The position numbers were made by a program, and so were the translations under genes. A DNA stretch of 64,000 nt from Bacteroidia bacterium (GTDB taxonomy: Bacteria > Bacteroidota > Bacteroidia > Chitinophagales > Chitinophagaceae): positions 186,001-250,000 of the forward strand of contig JAUIBA010000002.1 of NCBI GenBank assembly GCA_030427635.1. The letters are read 5' to 3'. The notes below the pieces were generated by a model, which was not told the origin of the DNA, made no database searches, and saw only the letters and a program-made list of their open reading frames with translations. Shown here one piece after another: positions 1 through 9,109 of this stretch (position 1 is the stretch's first letter; each line of letters begins with the position of its first letter).

Positions 1-169
1 CATAGTAAGGGGGTATTCATTTACCGTAGTGCCTAACTCATGGCAGAACAGAAAACACGGCACATCAAACCTGAAGATAAGGGAGATGGGCAGCCGTTAT
101 TTCTTCATTGTGCTGTACTGTCTGATAGAAAAGTTCTTTAGTCGCGGCGACTTTAAAAAGAAATGGTAG
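1..169 (+). CDS. Polyprenyl-phosphate glycosyltransferase (GT2, DPM1-like), C-terminal fragment
   Basis: Only the last 55 codons are in the window; the frame is open from base 2 to TAG at 167-169 and the start lies upstream. The tail contains PNSWQNRKHG and LKIREMGSRY followed by a hydrophobic stretch. This matches the C-terminus of GT2 enzymes of the dolichyl/undecaprenyl-phosphate mannosyltransferase type, which load a sugar onto a polyprenyl phosphate at the inner membrane. It converges on a GT-C type membrane protein ending at 233, the class that uses such lipid-linked sugars, so a shared glycosylation pathway is plausible but inferred. The family call rests on a short segment and the acceptor and sugar cannot be told. 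Confidence 0.72.
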   Translation, partial: IVRGYSFTVVPNSWQNRKHGTSNLKIREMGSRYFFIVLYCLIEKFFSRGDFKKKW

Positions 170-210
170 CAGTAAGTAACATATAAACTAACTGTAAGAG
201 AATGAACAAT

Positions 211-239
211 GGCCGGCAGATGATGCCGGCCTTTATTTT
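211..239. terminator. Hairpin terminator between convergent genes
   Basis: An 8-bp perfect stem GGCCGGCA/TGCCGGCC (211-218 and 224-231) with a 5-base loop is followed on the plus strand by TTTATTTT. It ends the GT2 gene. The stop codon of the opposing gene lies inside its U-tract at 233-235. Confidence 0.8.
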
Positions 240-1708
240 GCAGGGGCATCTTCATTCATCTGGCATAGGACAAAGCTATAGCCCTGTGGCCGGCGGGTAA
301 GAGGGATGCCCATAAAGGTTCTGCGCTCCTTTGTAGACCAGTCATAAACGATTGTGCACTTGCCCTTTAACTCAGGAGGAAACTCATGGTATGCCTGTTG
401 CACTACCACTACATCGCCTTTCTTATAATAGCGGAGGTCAAATACTTTTATCTCGTTAGGGTCATCAAAAAGGCACCACAGTCCTGTAAAGTATACCCGG
501 GGGTATTTATTAAATATTTCGGCAGCTACCTGCCTGCCTGCCTGAAACGTCTTGCCATCCTGCATGTAGTCAATGAAAAGCAGAAATGTGCGCAGAAAAA
601 GTAAGCCTCCGGCAGCAAATGTTAGTAACAGCACAGCTGCAGGTAGCTTTTCTTTAACACCCTGCCCGTAGCGTGCCAGGCTCATCATTACATATACTGT
701 AATGGGAAGAATAAACTGAGTGGCATTGTACACAGTAGGGGCAGCATAGAGAATAAACTTATAAAAACCGGCAGCAATGACCAGATGTACTGCGGCTACC
801 AATACTTTATGAAGTACGCTTAGCTGACGTAGCCGGCCGACCGTATACTTTATATGGAAAAAAGCTGCTGCCAGAAATACAATCAGAAAGCCAAAGTTCA
901 GTGGTGCCAGCAACCAATAATAAACAAATAGCTTCAGGTTCGTATCAGAGCGACTTATAACATAGGCGGCATGCCGCCCTATACCAGTCAGGGTTTCTGT
1001 GAGGCCGATAGGGGACAGCATCAATGCCAGACAGAATACGAGTGCAATACCAGCCAGCCGTAATGTATTGATGACAACAGTCCTGCCTATGTTGCTACTG
1101 TTAAGAAGGTCATAGGCAATGAATATAAGGAAGCAGAAAAAGCACGACATGATTTGCGTGGCCAGCATAAGCCCCCACAGGGTACATAACACCGCATTGT
1201 ACAGCCACGGATTAATATGTGTACGGTTACGGTACAGTATATATACCAGCATAGACATAAGTACGGTAAGACTCTCTGGCCGGCCTACTGTAGGCAGCAG
1301 ATATATAGACAGATAGGGTAATGATAGTAACATCATCACCCTTGCCAGCCTGCCCGATGCACCAGAGAAATAAGATGCTATGATACGTGTGTATAACAGC
1401 AAGCCAGTGATACTAAACAGTGCACACCAGGTAAAAATGGTTCTGTAATCGGGCTTTATGCTGCTGAGAATGCCCAGCAGATGCGCCTGAAATGGAACAT
1501 AGTAATTGTACAGGTTCTGGTTGCTGGGGTCGGTGATTTGTGTTATGTAATAAAGCGGGTTAATGAGTCCATGCCCTTTGGCGTATAGATATGCTGTAGG
1601 AATATACACAACAGCATCAGTGCCGGGAATGGGAAAAATATGGTAGCCATACAAAAAAAGGATTATGGCTACTGCTGTGGCAACAAGGTAAAGTACCCGC
1701 TTGTTCAT
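233..1708 (-). CDS. Multi-pass membrane protein, GT-C (GT39/ArnT-like) glycosyltransferase family
   Basis: A 491-residue protein with about 10-12 hydrophobic segments. The first segment (about residues 5-25) is followed by a loop with Asp31 in PGTDAVVYIPTA, where GT-C enzymes such as ArnT and protein mannosyltransferases carry their catalytic acidic residue. A soluble tail of roughly 90 residues follows the last membrane span. Likely role (family knowledge): transfer of a sugar from a polyprenyl-phosphate donor on the periplasmic side. It is convergent with a polyprenyl-phosphate glycosyltransferase. No specific substrate can be assigned, and an uncharacterised membrane protein of the same fold is an equally fair description. 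Confidence 0.6.
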   Translation of the reverse strand: MNKRVLYLVATAVAIILFLYGYHIFPIPGTDAVVYIPTAYLYAKGHGLINPLYYITQITDPSNQNLYNYYVPFQAHLLGILSSIKPDYRTIFTWCALFSITGLLLYTRIIASYFSGASGRLARVMMLLSLPYLSIYLLPTVGRPESLTVLMSMLVYILYRNRTHINPWLYNAVLCTLWGLMLATQIMSCFFCFLIFIAYDLLNSSNIGRTVVINTLRLAGIALVFCLALMLSPIGLTETLTGIGRHAAYVISRSDTNLKLFVYYWLLAPLNFGFLIVFLAAAFFHIKYTVGRLRQLSVLHKVLVAAVHLVIAAGFYKFILYAAPTVYNATQFILPITVYVMMSLARYGQGVKEKLPAAVLLLTFAAGGLLFLRTFLLFIDYMQDGKTFQAGRQVAAEIFNKYPRVYFTGLWCLFDDPNEIKVFDLRYYKKGDVVVVQQAYHEFPPELKGKCTIVYDWSTKERRTFMGIPLTRRPQGYSFVLCQMNEDAPAK

Positions 1709-1873
1709 CGCAATAAAAGTAGTGCTTTACGCACAATATACAGAGTGTGGTTACTGTATAGCTGCTGTGCGCTACAGGCGTGATAGTAAATAATGTCTGA
1801 TAAAATATCATGGTCTGCACCAACATTTGCCGGTATTTGGTGCCGGTACTTTGCAGTATAAAAATCATCAGAT

Positions 1874-2287
1874 ATGAACAAGCAAAAAATGATTCGCAAC
1901 GCTGCCCGTGTATTTATGGGAGTATCTGCATTAAGTATGTTATCTGTAAGCCTTATGGCTTTCAGCAGTCCGCAGGCGGTAATGGACCTCGTGCATGTGC
2001 AGCTGACAAACAATGATGCATTCAGCTCTATAAGAGGGATATACGGAGGGGTAGGGCTTACCCTTTTCATCGGTATTGTATATATGCTGATAAAAGAGGT
2101 GAAGCGGGGGCTGCAGTTCCTTACTATGTTGTGGGGCTTTTATGCGCTGTCGCGTGTGCTCACCATTCTCATAGAGGGAGAGTTGGGTGCATTCGGTACG
2201 CAATGGCTTACTATAGAGACCACATTCTGCATAATAGCACTGGCATTAAACATGGCATATCGCCCGGCCCGTACCACAAATGCATAA
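1874..2287 (+). CDS. DUF4345 family membrane protein
   Basis: 137 residues with four hydrophobic segments (about 14-33, 55-75, 82-100 and 113-128). The central SIRGIYGGVGL and the later YALSRVL/IEGELG/QWLTIET blocks are what I recognise as the DUF4345 pattern; its function is unknown. The ATG at 1874 gives a short basic N-terminus (MNKQKMIRNAARV) before the first span. It stands alone, divergent from the GT-C gene and convergent with the helicase, and ends just before a strong terminator. Confidence 0.72.
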   Translation: MNKQKMIRNAARVFMGVSALSMLSVSLMAFSSPQAVMDLVHVQLTNNDAFSSIRGIYGGVGLTLFIGIVYMLIKEVKRGLQFLTMLWGFYALSRVLTILIEGELGAFGTQWLTIETTFCIIALALNMAYRPARTTNA

Positions 2288-2313
2288 ACTCTGTTCTGTG
2301 AAAAATGTTTTAT

Positions 2314-2348
2314 ACCGGCAACTGTTTATTAGTTGCCGGTTTTTTTTC
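2314..2348. terminator. Strong intrinsic terminator shared by convergent genes
   Basis: A 10-bp perfect stem ACCGGCAACT/AGTTGCCGGT (2314-2323 and 2331-2340) with a 7-base loop is followed by eight T residues. It ends the DUF4345 gene. The stop codon of the opposing helicase gene lies in the loop and stem at 2329-2331. Confidence 0.9.
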
Positions 2349-3573
2349 CGTTCGGGCCTCCGGGCTTCTTTCCCCTGAAGCGCCTTTTATTAGGTTTACT
2401 GCCACTGGTCTGGCCCTGAGGCAGTGCTGGTGCCGGACCAAACTGCTCTGGTATAGGCAGCTTCTCCACCTCCCGGCCTATGAGTTTTTCTATTTTTCTG
2501 AACCGATGCAGCTCTTTATCTGTGATGAAAGTATATGCGGTGCCTGATGTAGCTGCACGTGCAGTACGTCCTATACGGTGCACATAGTCTTCACCATCGT
2601 GCGGTACATCATAGTTGATAACGAGGTCTATGTCTTCTATGTCTATACCCCTGCTCAGGATGTCGGTAGCTACAAGTACTTTCAGCTTGCGGCTCTTGAA
2701 GTCCAGCAGCACCTGCTCGCGCTGTCCCTGGTCCAGGTCAGAGTGAATAGGACCCACCGGAAACTTTGCTCTGCGCAGGTCTTCATATAGTTTCTTTACA
2801 CTCAGCTTGCTGGAGCAGAATATAATAACGCTTCCAAATTCTTTCTGTTTCAGAATGTATTGTACCAGTTGGGGTTTCTGCGCCTCATGCAGGTAGTAGG
2901 CTCCCTGTATTATCTGCTCTGGTGGCTTGGATATGGCAATGTTTATCTCAGCCGGCTTTACCAGTATGGTATTGGCCAGTTTGCGTATAGCAGGTGGCAT
3001 TGTGGCAGAGAACATCAGATTCTGCCGTTGTGCAGGCAGATAGGATATGATTTTTATGATGTCTTCATAAAAGCCCATGTCCAGCATACGGTCGGCCTCA
3101 TCCAGCACCAGATATTTAAGGCCGGCCAGCTTTACATATCCCATATTCAGGTGAGCTATCATGCGACCGGGTGTACAGATAACGATATCAACGCCCGATT
3201 CCAGCGCCTTGCGCTCAGTAGCAAAAAGCGCACCGCCCGTACCTCCGTACACTGATATAAAGCTGATGGTAGTATAGTAGGCAATCCCTTCCAGTGTTTG
3301 CGCTATTTGTGTAGCCAGCTCGCGGGTAGGCACTATAATCATAGCATTGACAGTGGCATGGTCGTGCGGCTCAGAGAGTAGCCTGTGCAGTACAGGCAGG
3401 AGGAAGGCTGCCGTCTTGCCGGTGCCGGTTTGTGCTGCTGCTATAATGTCCCGGCCTGCTATTATCTGCGGTATTACCTCTTGCTGGACCGGGGTGGCAG
3501 ATACGTACCCCATAGCGTCAATGCCGTCCATCAGGTCGTCATCAAATCCGAATTCAGAAAAATCCAATATCAA
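2329..3573 (-). CDS. DEAD-box ATP-dependent RNA helicase (RhlE-like)
   Basis: 414 residues with the full DEAD-box set: Q-motif region at about 10-35, motif I AAQTGTGKT (46-54), Ia PTRELATQ (82-89), Ib TPGR (134-137), II DEAD (158-161), III SAT (189-191), and VI HRIGRTAR in the second RecA domain. It unwinds short RNA duplexes using ATP; family roles include ribosome assembly and RNA decay. The C-terminal ~40 residues are Pro/Gly/Lys-rich and basic (NKRRFRGKKPGG), a common RNA-binding tail in RhlE-type proteins. The closest named class is RhlE, but the exact subfamily cannot be fixed by eye. Confidence 0.93.
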   Translation of the reverse strand: MILDFSEFGFDDDLMDGIDAMGYVSATPVQQEVIPQIIAGRDIIAAAQTGTGKTAAFLLPVLHRLLSEPHDHATVNAMIIVPTRELATQIAQTLEGIAYYTTISFISVYGGTGGALFATERKALESGVDIVICTPGRMIAHLNMGYVKLAGLKYLVLDEADRMLDMGFYEDIIKIISYLPAQRQNLMFSATMPPAIRKLANTILVKPAEINIAISKPPEQIIQGAYYLHEAQKPQLVQYILKQKEFGSVIIFCSSKLSVKKLYEDLRRAKFPVGPIHSDLDQGQREQVLLDFKSRKLKVLVATDILSRGIDIEDIDLVINYDVPHDGEDYVHRIGRTARAATSGTAYTFITDKELHRFRKIEKLIGREVEKLPIPEQFGPAPALPQGQTSGSKPNKRRFRGKKPGGPNGKKTGN

Positions 3574-3604
3574 TCTATTTTCATGCTAAGATAACAACAC
3601 CCAA

Positions 3605-4597
3605 TCAAATCTGAGCCTGTTGTATGTTACGTTTCCTGAATGCACCCGCCATATGGCTTATGGTTTCCTGCAGCGGGGTATAATGAAAAGTGGGGAATGC
3701 CTCCAGTAGCTTGCTGTTATTATAATGCACTATGCTCTGTGCCGTATGGGCGGTTTCGCGGGTGATGACGGGCGATTTTCCCGTTATACGGTGCAGTAAT
3801 GCGCCCATGCGCCATGCCATGGCAGTAACAAATGGTCCGGCCCGGAAAGATGGCGGCTTTTTACCCAGGGCATCTGCCATAAGGTAAAATACCTCACGGT
3901 AGGAGTGGTTACCACTACTCACTATAAAGCGCTCCGACTCAATATCTGAGTTCATCAGCTGCACCATAATGCTCACTACATCGTTCACATCTACCCAGCC
4001 ATTAACACCATTGGTATAGAAAGGGAATTCTTTGTCGGCCAGTGTTATAAGTTGTGGTGAGCCGGTATGCCAGTCGCCGGCACCCAGTATTACTGATGGG
4101 TTGATGATAACCGCATTCAGCCCTTCGCCTATGCCCCGCCACACCTCATTCTCTGCCAGATATTTACTGAGCCCGTATGCCGAGCTGTAGCTGCTTTCCC
4201 CCCACTCCTGCTCCTCTGTTACTTCTTTAGCTGCGCTACTGCGTCCCAGAGCGGCTACAGAGCTTACATATACCAGCTTGCGTATACCCTGTGTTATTGC
4301 TTCATTGACAATGTTTGCTGTGCTTTCGGGATTAAAATGCAGCATGGTTTCAGCCATGGACGGGGAGAATGATACTATGGCTGCACAATGGTATATGTCT
4401 GTAATACCTTCCATTGCCGCTTCCACATCAAATACATCCAGCAAGTCGCACTGTTGCCAGGTTATTCCCGGTAAAGATTGCATCTCGGTTGATGGTGCGT
4501 TGTGGTGATACAGCGCTCTCACCGCCTGTCCGCCGGCAGCTAACTGCCTGACAAGGTGCCTGCCTAAAAAACCACTGCCGCCGGTGACTAATACCAT
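3605..4597 (-). CDS. NAD(P)-dependent epimerase/dehydratase (extended SDR)
   Basis: 330 residues. The N-terminal nucleotide-binding motif GGSGFLG is at 6-12, and the catalytic pair YxxxK is Tyr141/Lys145 in YGLSKYLAE, with SS at 112-113 for the third catalytic position. Layout and length match the extended SDRs related to dihydroflavonol reductases and 3-beta-hydroxysteroid dehydrogenase-like proteins, which act on sugar nucleotides or small carbonyl compounds. The helicase gene downstream on the same strand is 31 bases away, so the two may be co-transcribed. The gene is divergent from the FAD-oxidase gene, leaving a 118-base promoter region. Substrate unknown. Confidence 0.88.
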   Translation of the reverse strand: MVLVTGGSGFLGRHLVRQLAAGGQAVRALYHHNAPSTEMQSLPGITWQQCDLLDVFDVEAAMEGITDIYHCAAIVSFSPSMAETMLHFNPESTANIVNEAITQGIRKLVYVSSVAALGRSSAAKEVTEEQEWGESSYSSAYGLSKYLAENEVWRGIGEGLNAVIINPSVILGAGDWHTGSPQLITLADKEFPFYTNGVNGWVDVNDVVSIMVQLMNSDIESERFIVSSGNHSYREVFYLMADALGKKPPSFRAGPFVTAMAWRMGALLHRITGKSPVITRETAHTAQSIVHYNNSKLLEAFPTFHYTPLQETISHMAGAFRKRNIQQAQI

Positions 4598-4715
4598 GTG
4601 ATGCGAAGAGCGAAAACGCTGTCAAAAGTAGATATACCACAGCCAATAGCCAAAGGTGCCACGCTTTAATTAACAATACTGCACCATGAATGATTGTTTT
4701 TATCACCTTTGCAGC

Positions 4716-6116
4716 ATGATATACGGCAATATAACAGAGGTACACCTTGCATATTTCAGGCAGGTAGTGAGTATGGCATACGTACTTACTGATGAGGAAA
4801 ACCTGATACGCTGTGCATCTGACCATACAGAAGATCTGCATCACCGGCCTGCAGTAGTACTACAGCCAGCATCTGCCGATGAGGTGAGCAGCATACTCAG
4901 GTATTGTAATGAGCACCGTATCCCTGTTACTGCCCGGGGGGCTGGTACGGGACTGAGTGGGGGAGCCCTGCCGGTAGCAGGCGGGGTGGTGCTGGATATG
5001 AAACGGTTTAACCGGATACTGCATATAGATAAGCGCAACTTTCAGGTGACTACAGAGCCGGGAGTCATTACCCAGGAGCTGCAGGAAACGCTCAAAGCGG
5101 AAGGTCTCTTTTACCCGCCCGACCCTGCCAGTAAAGGCTCCTGCTTCATAGGGGGCAATGTGGCAGAAAACAGTGGCGGGCCACGGGCGGTAAAGTATGG
5201 TGTGGTAAAGGACTATGTACTGAATCTGGAAATGGTACTGGCCTCGGGCGAGGTGATATGGACAGGGGCAAATGTGCTAAAGAATGCTACCGGGTATAAT
5301 CTTACCCAGCTGGTGGTGGGTAGTGAGGGTACATTAGGTATCGTGACAAAAATAGTGCTGCGCCTCATACCCGCTGTAAAGCATGATTTGCTCCTGCTGG
5401 TGCCTTTCCGCTCGGCAGTACAGGCCTGTGAGGCAGTCAATGCAGTATTTCTGGCAGGTTACACCCCCTCGGCACTGGAGTTTATGGAGCGCGACGCGCT
5501 GGAGTGGTCTATGAAGTATGTACAGTCGGCAGGAGTGTCGCTGCCCGATGATATACAGGCGCATCTGCTCATAGAGGTAGACGGCAATAATATGGACGAG
5601 CTGTACCGCGATGCAGAAGCAATAGCGGGTATAGTGCAGCAGTATGATATAGATGAAGTGCTGTTTGCCGACAGTCATGAGCAGAAACAGATGCTGTGGA
5701 CGCTACGCAGGAAGGTAGGCGAGGCGGTGAAAAGCAATTCAATATATAAAGAGGAGGATACGGTAGTGCCCCGTGCCGAGCTGCCGGAGCTGCTCACCAT
5801 CATCAAAGCGCTGGGTAATGAGTATGGTTTTCACTCGGTATGTTATGGACATGCCGGCGATGGCAACCTGCATGTGAATATAGTAAAGGCCGGTATGAGC
5901 GATGATGACTGGCACAACAAGCTGCCACAGGGCATACGCAGGCTGTTTACCGAGGTAGTGCGGCTGGGTGGTACCATATCTGGAGAGCATGGCATTGGGT
6001 TGGTACAACGACCCTATATGGACATTGCTTTCAGCGAGGTACAGCTACAGCTCATGCGGCAGATAAAACAGGTATTTGACCTGAATGGCATACTGAACCC
6101 CGGCAAGATATTCTGA
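4716..6116 (+). CDS. FAD-binding oxidoreductase, glycolate/D-lactate oxidase family (GlcD-like)
   Basis: 466 residues from the ATG at 4716. The N-terminal PCMH-type FAD domain shows VTARGAGTGLSGGALPVAGG, and the C-terminal domain carries CYGHAGDGNLHVNI and GEHGIGLVQ, the metal- and substrate-binding motifs of the GlcD/D-lactate dehydrogenase/D-2-hydroxyglutarate dehydrogenase group. It oxidises a 2-hydroxy acid and passes electrons on. An in-frame ATG at 4686 would add ten residues. I prefer 4716 because a -7-like box CACCTTTG ends at 4711, so an upstream start would precede the transcript, and family members begin near here. No GlcE or GlcF partner is nearby. Confidence 0.9.
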   Translation: MIYGNITEVHLAYFRQVVSMAYVLTDEENLIRCASDHTEDLHHRPAVVLQPASADEVSSILRYCNEHRIPVTARGAGTGLSGGALPVAGGVVLDMKRFNRILHIDKRNFQVTTEPGVITQELQETLKAEGLFYPPDPASKGSCFIGGNVAENSGGPRAVKYGVVKDYVLNLEMVLASGEVIWTGANVLKNATGYNLTQLVVGSEGTLGIVTKIVLRLIPAVKHDLLLLVPFRSAVQACEAVNAVFLAGYTPSALEFMERDALEWSMKYVQSAGVSLPDDIQAHLLIEVDGNNMDELYRDAEAIAGIVQQYDIDEVLFADSHEQKQMLWTLRRKVGEAVKSNSIYKEEDTVVPRAELPELLTIIKALGNEYGFHSVCYGHAGDGNLHVNIVKAGMSDDDWHNKLPQGIRRLFTEVVRLGGTISGEHGIGLVQRPYMDIAFSEVQLQLMRQIKQVFDLNGILNPGKIF

Positions 6117-6145
6117 TAAGAAAGGACACAGGTATAAAAGATAGT

Positions 6146-6174
6146 AAAGGGGTGGCTTTTAGGCTCACCCCTTT
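6146..6174. terminator. Hairpin between convergent genes
   Basis: A 9-bp perfect stem AAAGGGGTG/CACCCCTTT (6146-6154 and 6166-6174). It lies between the GlcD-like gene and the O-methyltransferase gene, whose stop codon (6165-6167) is within it. There is only a weak T-run on either strand. Confidence 0.65.
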
Positions 6175-6818
6175 AGTTTACGCATTACCATCAGTCCGTC
6201 GCGCACGGGCATCAGTACCCGCTCTACCCGGTCATCGGTCAGTGCTTTTTCGTTAAAGCTGTGTATGGCACGGGCATTACGTCCCTGCTGGTTGGGTGGT
6301 AGTATCACCTCTCCGTCATACAGTACATTATCGGCTATGATATAGCCACCTACAGGTATTTTGTCAAAAACGATATCATAGTACACAGAATAATTGGCCT
6401 TGTCGGCATCTATAAATACGAGGTCAAATTGTTCCTGAAGAGTGGGAATGATATCTACAGCCTTACCGGTATGCTGCACAATGTTGCTGCGCAGGCCGGC
6501 CTGTGTTATGTATTTATCGGCTATGTCATACAACTCCTCGTCTATGTCTATAGTATGCAGTATGCCATCGGCCGGGAGCCCTGCTGCCAGGCATATAGCC
6601 GAATAGCCGGTATAAGTGCCTATTTCCAGTATGCGCCTGGGCTTTATCATGTGGCTGAACATACTGAGGATACCTCCCTGCAGGTGCCCCGATAGCATTA
6701 CGGAGTCGCTGCGCTTCACATTGGTTTCCCGGTTCAGGGCAGCAAGTACCTGTGTTTCGGGCGATGTATATCGTTCTGCATAGGCGTTTAGCTCCGCCGA
6801 AAGCAGGAGTCTTGTCAT
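6165..6818 (-). CDS. SAM-dependent O-methyltransferase (class I, catechol/caffeoyl-CoA OMT-like)
   Basis: 217 residues, the usual size for this family. SAM-binding motif I is LEIGTYTGYSA (64-74), the acidic ribose-binding residues are in HTIDIDE (88-94), and the metal-site motifs are FIDADK (135-140) and ADNVL (162-166). The enzyme methylates a hydroxyl group of a small molecule in a divalent-cation-dependent way (family knowledge). It starts one base after the stop codon of the LOG-family gene and so probably belongs to a symporter-LOG-methyltransferase operon. Substrate unknown. Confidence 0.9.
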   Translation of the reverse strand: MTRLLLSAELNAYAERYTSPETQVLAALNRETNVKRSDSVMLSGHLQGGILSMFSHMIKPRRILEIGTYTGYSAICLAAGLPADGILHTIDIDEELYDIADKYITQAGLRSNIVQHTGKAVDIIPTLQEQFDLVFIDADKANYSVYYDIVFDKIPVGGYIIADNVLYDGEVILPPNQQGRNARAIHSFNEKALTDDRVERVLMPVRDGLMVMRKLKG

Positions 6819-6819
6819 A

Positions 6820-7518
6820 TCAGAAGTTTGGCTGCAGTTTGTTATGTGTATAGAATTCGCTGATGTAGGAAACTACCTCATCGGCGGTGTCAAATATTTT
6901 TATCATTTCCAGGTCGCCTGGGCTTATGTTATGTTCTGCCTCCAGCATAGTGTTGCGCATCCAGTCAAACAGGCCATTCCAGTATGCCGAGCCTACACAT
7001 ATCATGGGTGTCTGTATAAACTTACGTGTCTGTATGAGTGTGGCCACTTCAAAGAATTCGTCCATAGTACCCCAGCCACCTGGCATCATGATAAAGCCCT
7101 GTGCATACTTCGTAAACATGACCTTGCGTACAAAGAAGTAGTCGAAGTCTATGGAAGTGTCTTTATTGACAAAGCGGTTGCTTTCCTGCTCAAAAGGGAG
7201 GTCTATGTTCAGCCCTACAGATGTGCCACCTGCCAGGTGAGCGCCTTTATTACCCGCTTCCATAATGCCGGGGCCGCCTCCGGTAATGATACCAAAACCC
7301 TCGCGCGATAGCTTCTGGGCTATCTCTACAGCTATCTCATAATATTTATTACCGGGATTGGTACGTGCCGACCCGAATATGGATATACATGGCCCCACGC
7401 GCGACAGGGTTTCAAATCCCTGTACAAACTCTGCCATTATCTTAAATATCTGCCAGCTGGAGTGTGCTCTGGTTTCGGTCCAGTCACGCATGCGCAGGTT
7501 GTTCAACTGATCTTTCAT
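6820..7518 (-). CDS. LOG-family nucleotide 5'-monophosphate nucleosidase (TIGR00730)
   Basis: 232 residues with the two family signatures GGGPGIMEAGNKGA (80-93) and PGGWGTMDE (146-154). The second contains the catalytic Arg/Glu-type PGGxGTxxE motif of LOG phosphoribohydrolases, which split nucleoside monophosphates into base and ribose 5-phosphate. In bacteria the role is mostly nucleotide turnover, and some members release cytokinin. Its first 35 bases overlap the 3' end of the symporter gene, so translation is likely coupled. Confidence 0.9.
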   Translation of the reverse strand: MKDQLNNLRMRDWTETRAHSSWQIFKIMAEFVQGFETLSRVGPCISIFGSARTNPGNKYYEIAVEIAQKLSREGFGIITGGGPGIMEAGNKGAHLAGGTSVGLNIDLPFEQESNRFVNKDTSIDFDYFFVRKVMFTKYAQGFIMMPGGWGTMDEFFEVATLIQTRKFIQTPMICVGSAYWNGLFDWMRNTMLEAEHNISPGDLEMIKIFDTADEVVSYISEFYTHNKLQPNF

Positions 7519-9046
7519 TTTCGTTATTGTTTGTACTCTTTACTGCCAGTACGTACAGCAGTATAAAGGTTATGAATGCATTTACTATAAGTAGCTCCAC
7601 GCCTATATGATAGCCGTGAAATATGTTTTGAGACAGGTTGTTGAGCCATTCAGTACCGGCAGCAGACAGGTGAAACTTACCTGCATACCATGCAGCATTG
7701 TTTACAAAGTCTATGGCAAATGTAAGGACCATAGATGCCAGACATACTACCATCGGTATCCGGGATGCAACATTGCGGCGGGTAAGAATACCGAATGCAA
7801 ACAGGCCCAGTAGTGGCCCATAGGTAAAGCCCGCCATCTTCAGCAGTATGTCTATCAGGGAGCCATTGTCTATAGCCTTAAAAAAGAACATGCACAGCAG
7901 GAATATAAACGCAAACACATTGTGTACCGTGAAGCGTATCTTTTTTCTGCGCTCCTCCGTAAGAGCAGCATTCTTTTTAATACCCAGAATGTCTATACAG
8001 AACGAAGAGGTGAGTGCTGTAAGAGCGCCGTCGGCACTGGGAAACACGGCCGATATCAGCCCTATCATAAAGCAGATGGTAATGAAAAACGGCAAACCAC
8101 TGTTTACTGCTACGGTAGGGAACAGGTCATCTCCGGCTACTGTTATACCATTGGCCCCGGCATACAGATACAGCAGGCCGCCCAGCAGCAGGAAGATAAA
8201 GTTGGCAATGACCATTACGAAGCAGAAAACAATCATGTTTTTCTGTGCGTCCTTTATGTTGCTTACACTTATGTTCTTCTGCATCATTTCCTGGTCCAGG
8301 CCGGTCATGGCTATAGTTATAAAAGCGCCCCCCAGTATCTGTTTCAGGAAAAAGCCTGAGCTGTTAATGTCCGTCTGCCACGTCTGTGTATAGCCTTTTT
8401 CTGTCAGTGCGGCCCATGTGCCGGCAGGCGACAGGTGCAGTGCATGCATTATCCACCCTACGCATATTACGAGGGCCAGCAGCATAAAGGTGGTTTGCAG
8501 GGTATCTGTCCATACTATGGTTTTTACACCGCCTCTGTAGGTATAAAGCAGTATGAGTCCCAGTATGATAAACGCAGTTACCCCAAATGGAATACCGATG
8601 CCCCCAAGTACAAATGTCTGCAGCACTTTAATAACCAGATACAGCCGTATGGTAGCGCCCAGTGTGCGGGACAGAATAAAAAACAATGCACCTGTACGGT
8701 AGGCATTGACACCTAGCCTTCGCTCCAGATAAGTGTATATGGAGGTGAGCTGCATACGGTAATAAAGAGGCAGCAGCACTCCTGCTACTACAAAGTAGCC
8801 CAGCCAGTAGCCTGTTACCACCTGAAAATACCCAAAACCACCTTTGCCCACAGTGCCTGGTACAGAAATAAAGGTCATGCCCGACAGGGATGTGCCTATC
8901 ATACCAAAGGCCACCAGCCACCATTTGCTGTTACGGTTACCTATAAAAAAGGATTCGTTGTCAGAACCGCGGGAAGTATAGAAGGCTATACCAAGCAGCA
9001 GTGCGAAATAGGCAACTATTATGGCAAGAAGGATGGCTGTATTCAT
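7484..9046 (-). CDS. Sodium:solute symporter family protein (SSF/SSS)
   Basis: About 520 residues with 13-14 hydrophobic segments. The N-terminal pattern (YTSRGSDNESFFIGNR, then GTSLSGMTFISVPG) is typical of SSS-family Na+/solute symporters such as the sialic acid, proline and sugar carriers. An in-frame upstream start at 9073 would add nine residues but falls inside the terminator hairpin of the preceding gene (9057-9084), so I choose the ATG at 9046. The gene overlaps the LOG gene by 35 bases. Substrate cannot be read from sequence; the downstream nucleosidase and methyltransferase do not settle it. Confidence 0.9.
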   Translation of the reverse strand: MNTAILLAIIVAYFALLLGIAFYTSRGSDNESFFIGNRNSKWWLVAFGMIGTSLSGMTFISVPGTVGKGGFGYFQVVTGYWLGYFVVAGVLLPLYYRMQLTSIYTYLERRLGVNAYRTGALFFILSRTLGATIRLYLVIKVLQTFVLGGIGIPFGVTAFIILGLILLYTYRGGVKTIVWTDTLQTTFMLLALVICVGWIMHALHLSPAGTWAALTEKGYTQTWQTDINSSGFFLKQILGGAFITIAMTGLDQEMMQKNISVSNIKDAQKNMIVFCFVMVIANFIFLLLGGLLYLYAGANGITVAGDDLFPTVAVNSGLPFFITICFMIGLISAVFPSADGALTALTSSFCIDILGIKKNAALTEERRKKIRFTVHNVFAFIFLLCMFFFKAIDNGSLIDILLKMAGFTYGPLLGLFAFGILTRRNVASRIPMVVCLASMVLTFAIDFVNNAAWYAGKFHLSAAGTEWLNNLSQNIFHGYHIGVELLIVNAFITFILLYVLAVKSTNNNENERSVEQPAHA

Positions 9047-9050
9047 GCTA

Positions 9051-9084
9051 AATAAAAAAGGCTCCCGTAGCATACAGAGCCTTT
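9051..9084 (-). terminator. Intrinsic terminator (minus strand)
   Basis: An 8-bp stem AAAGGCTC/GAGCCTTT (9057-9064 and 9077-9084), followed on the minus strand by a run of T (TTTTTTATTT). It terminates the beta-barrel gene and separates it from the symporter. Confidence 0.8.
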
Positions 9085-9109
9085 ATTGAGAATGCTAATT
9101 TACAACTTT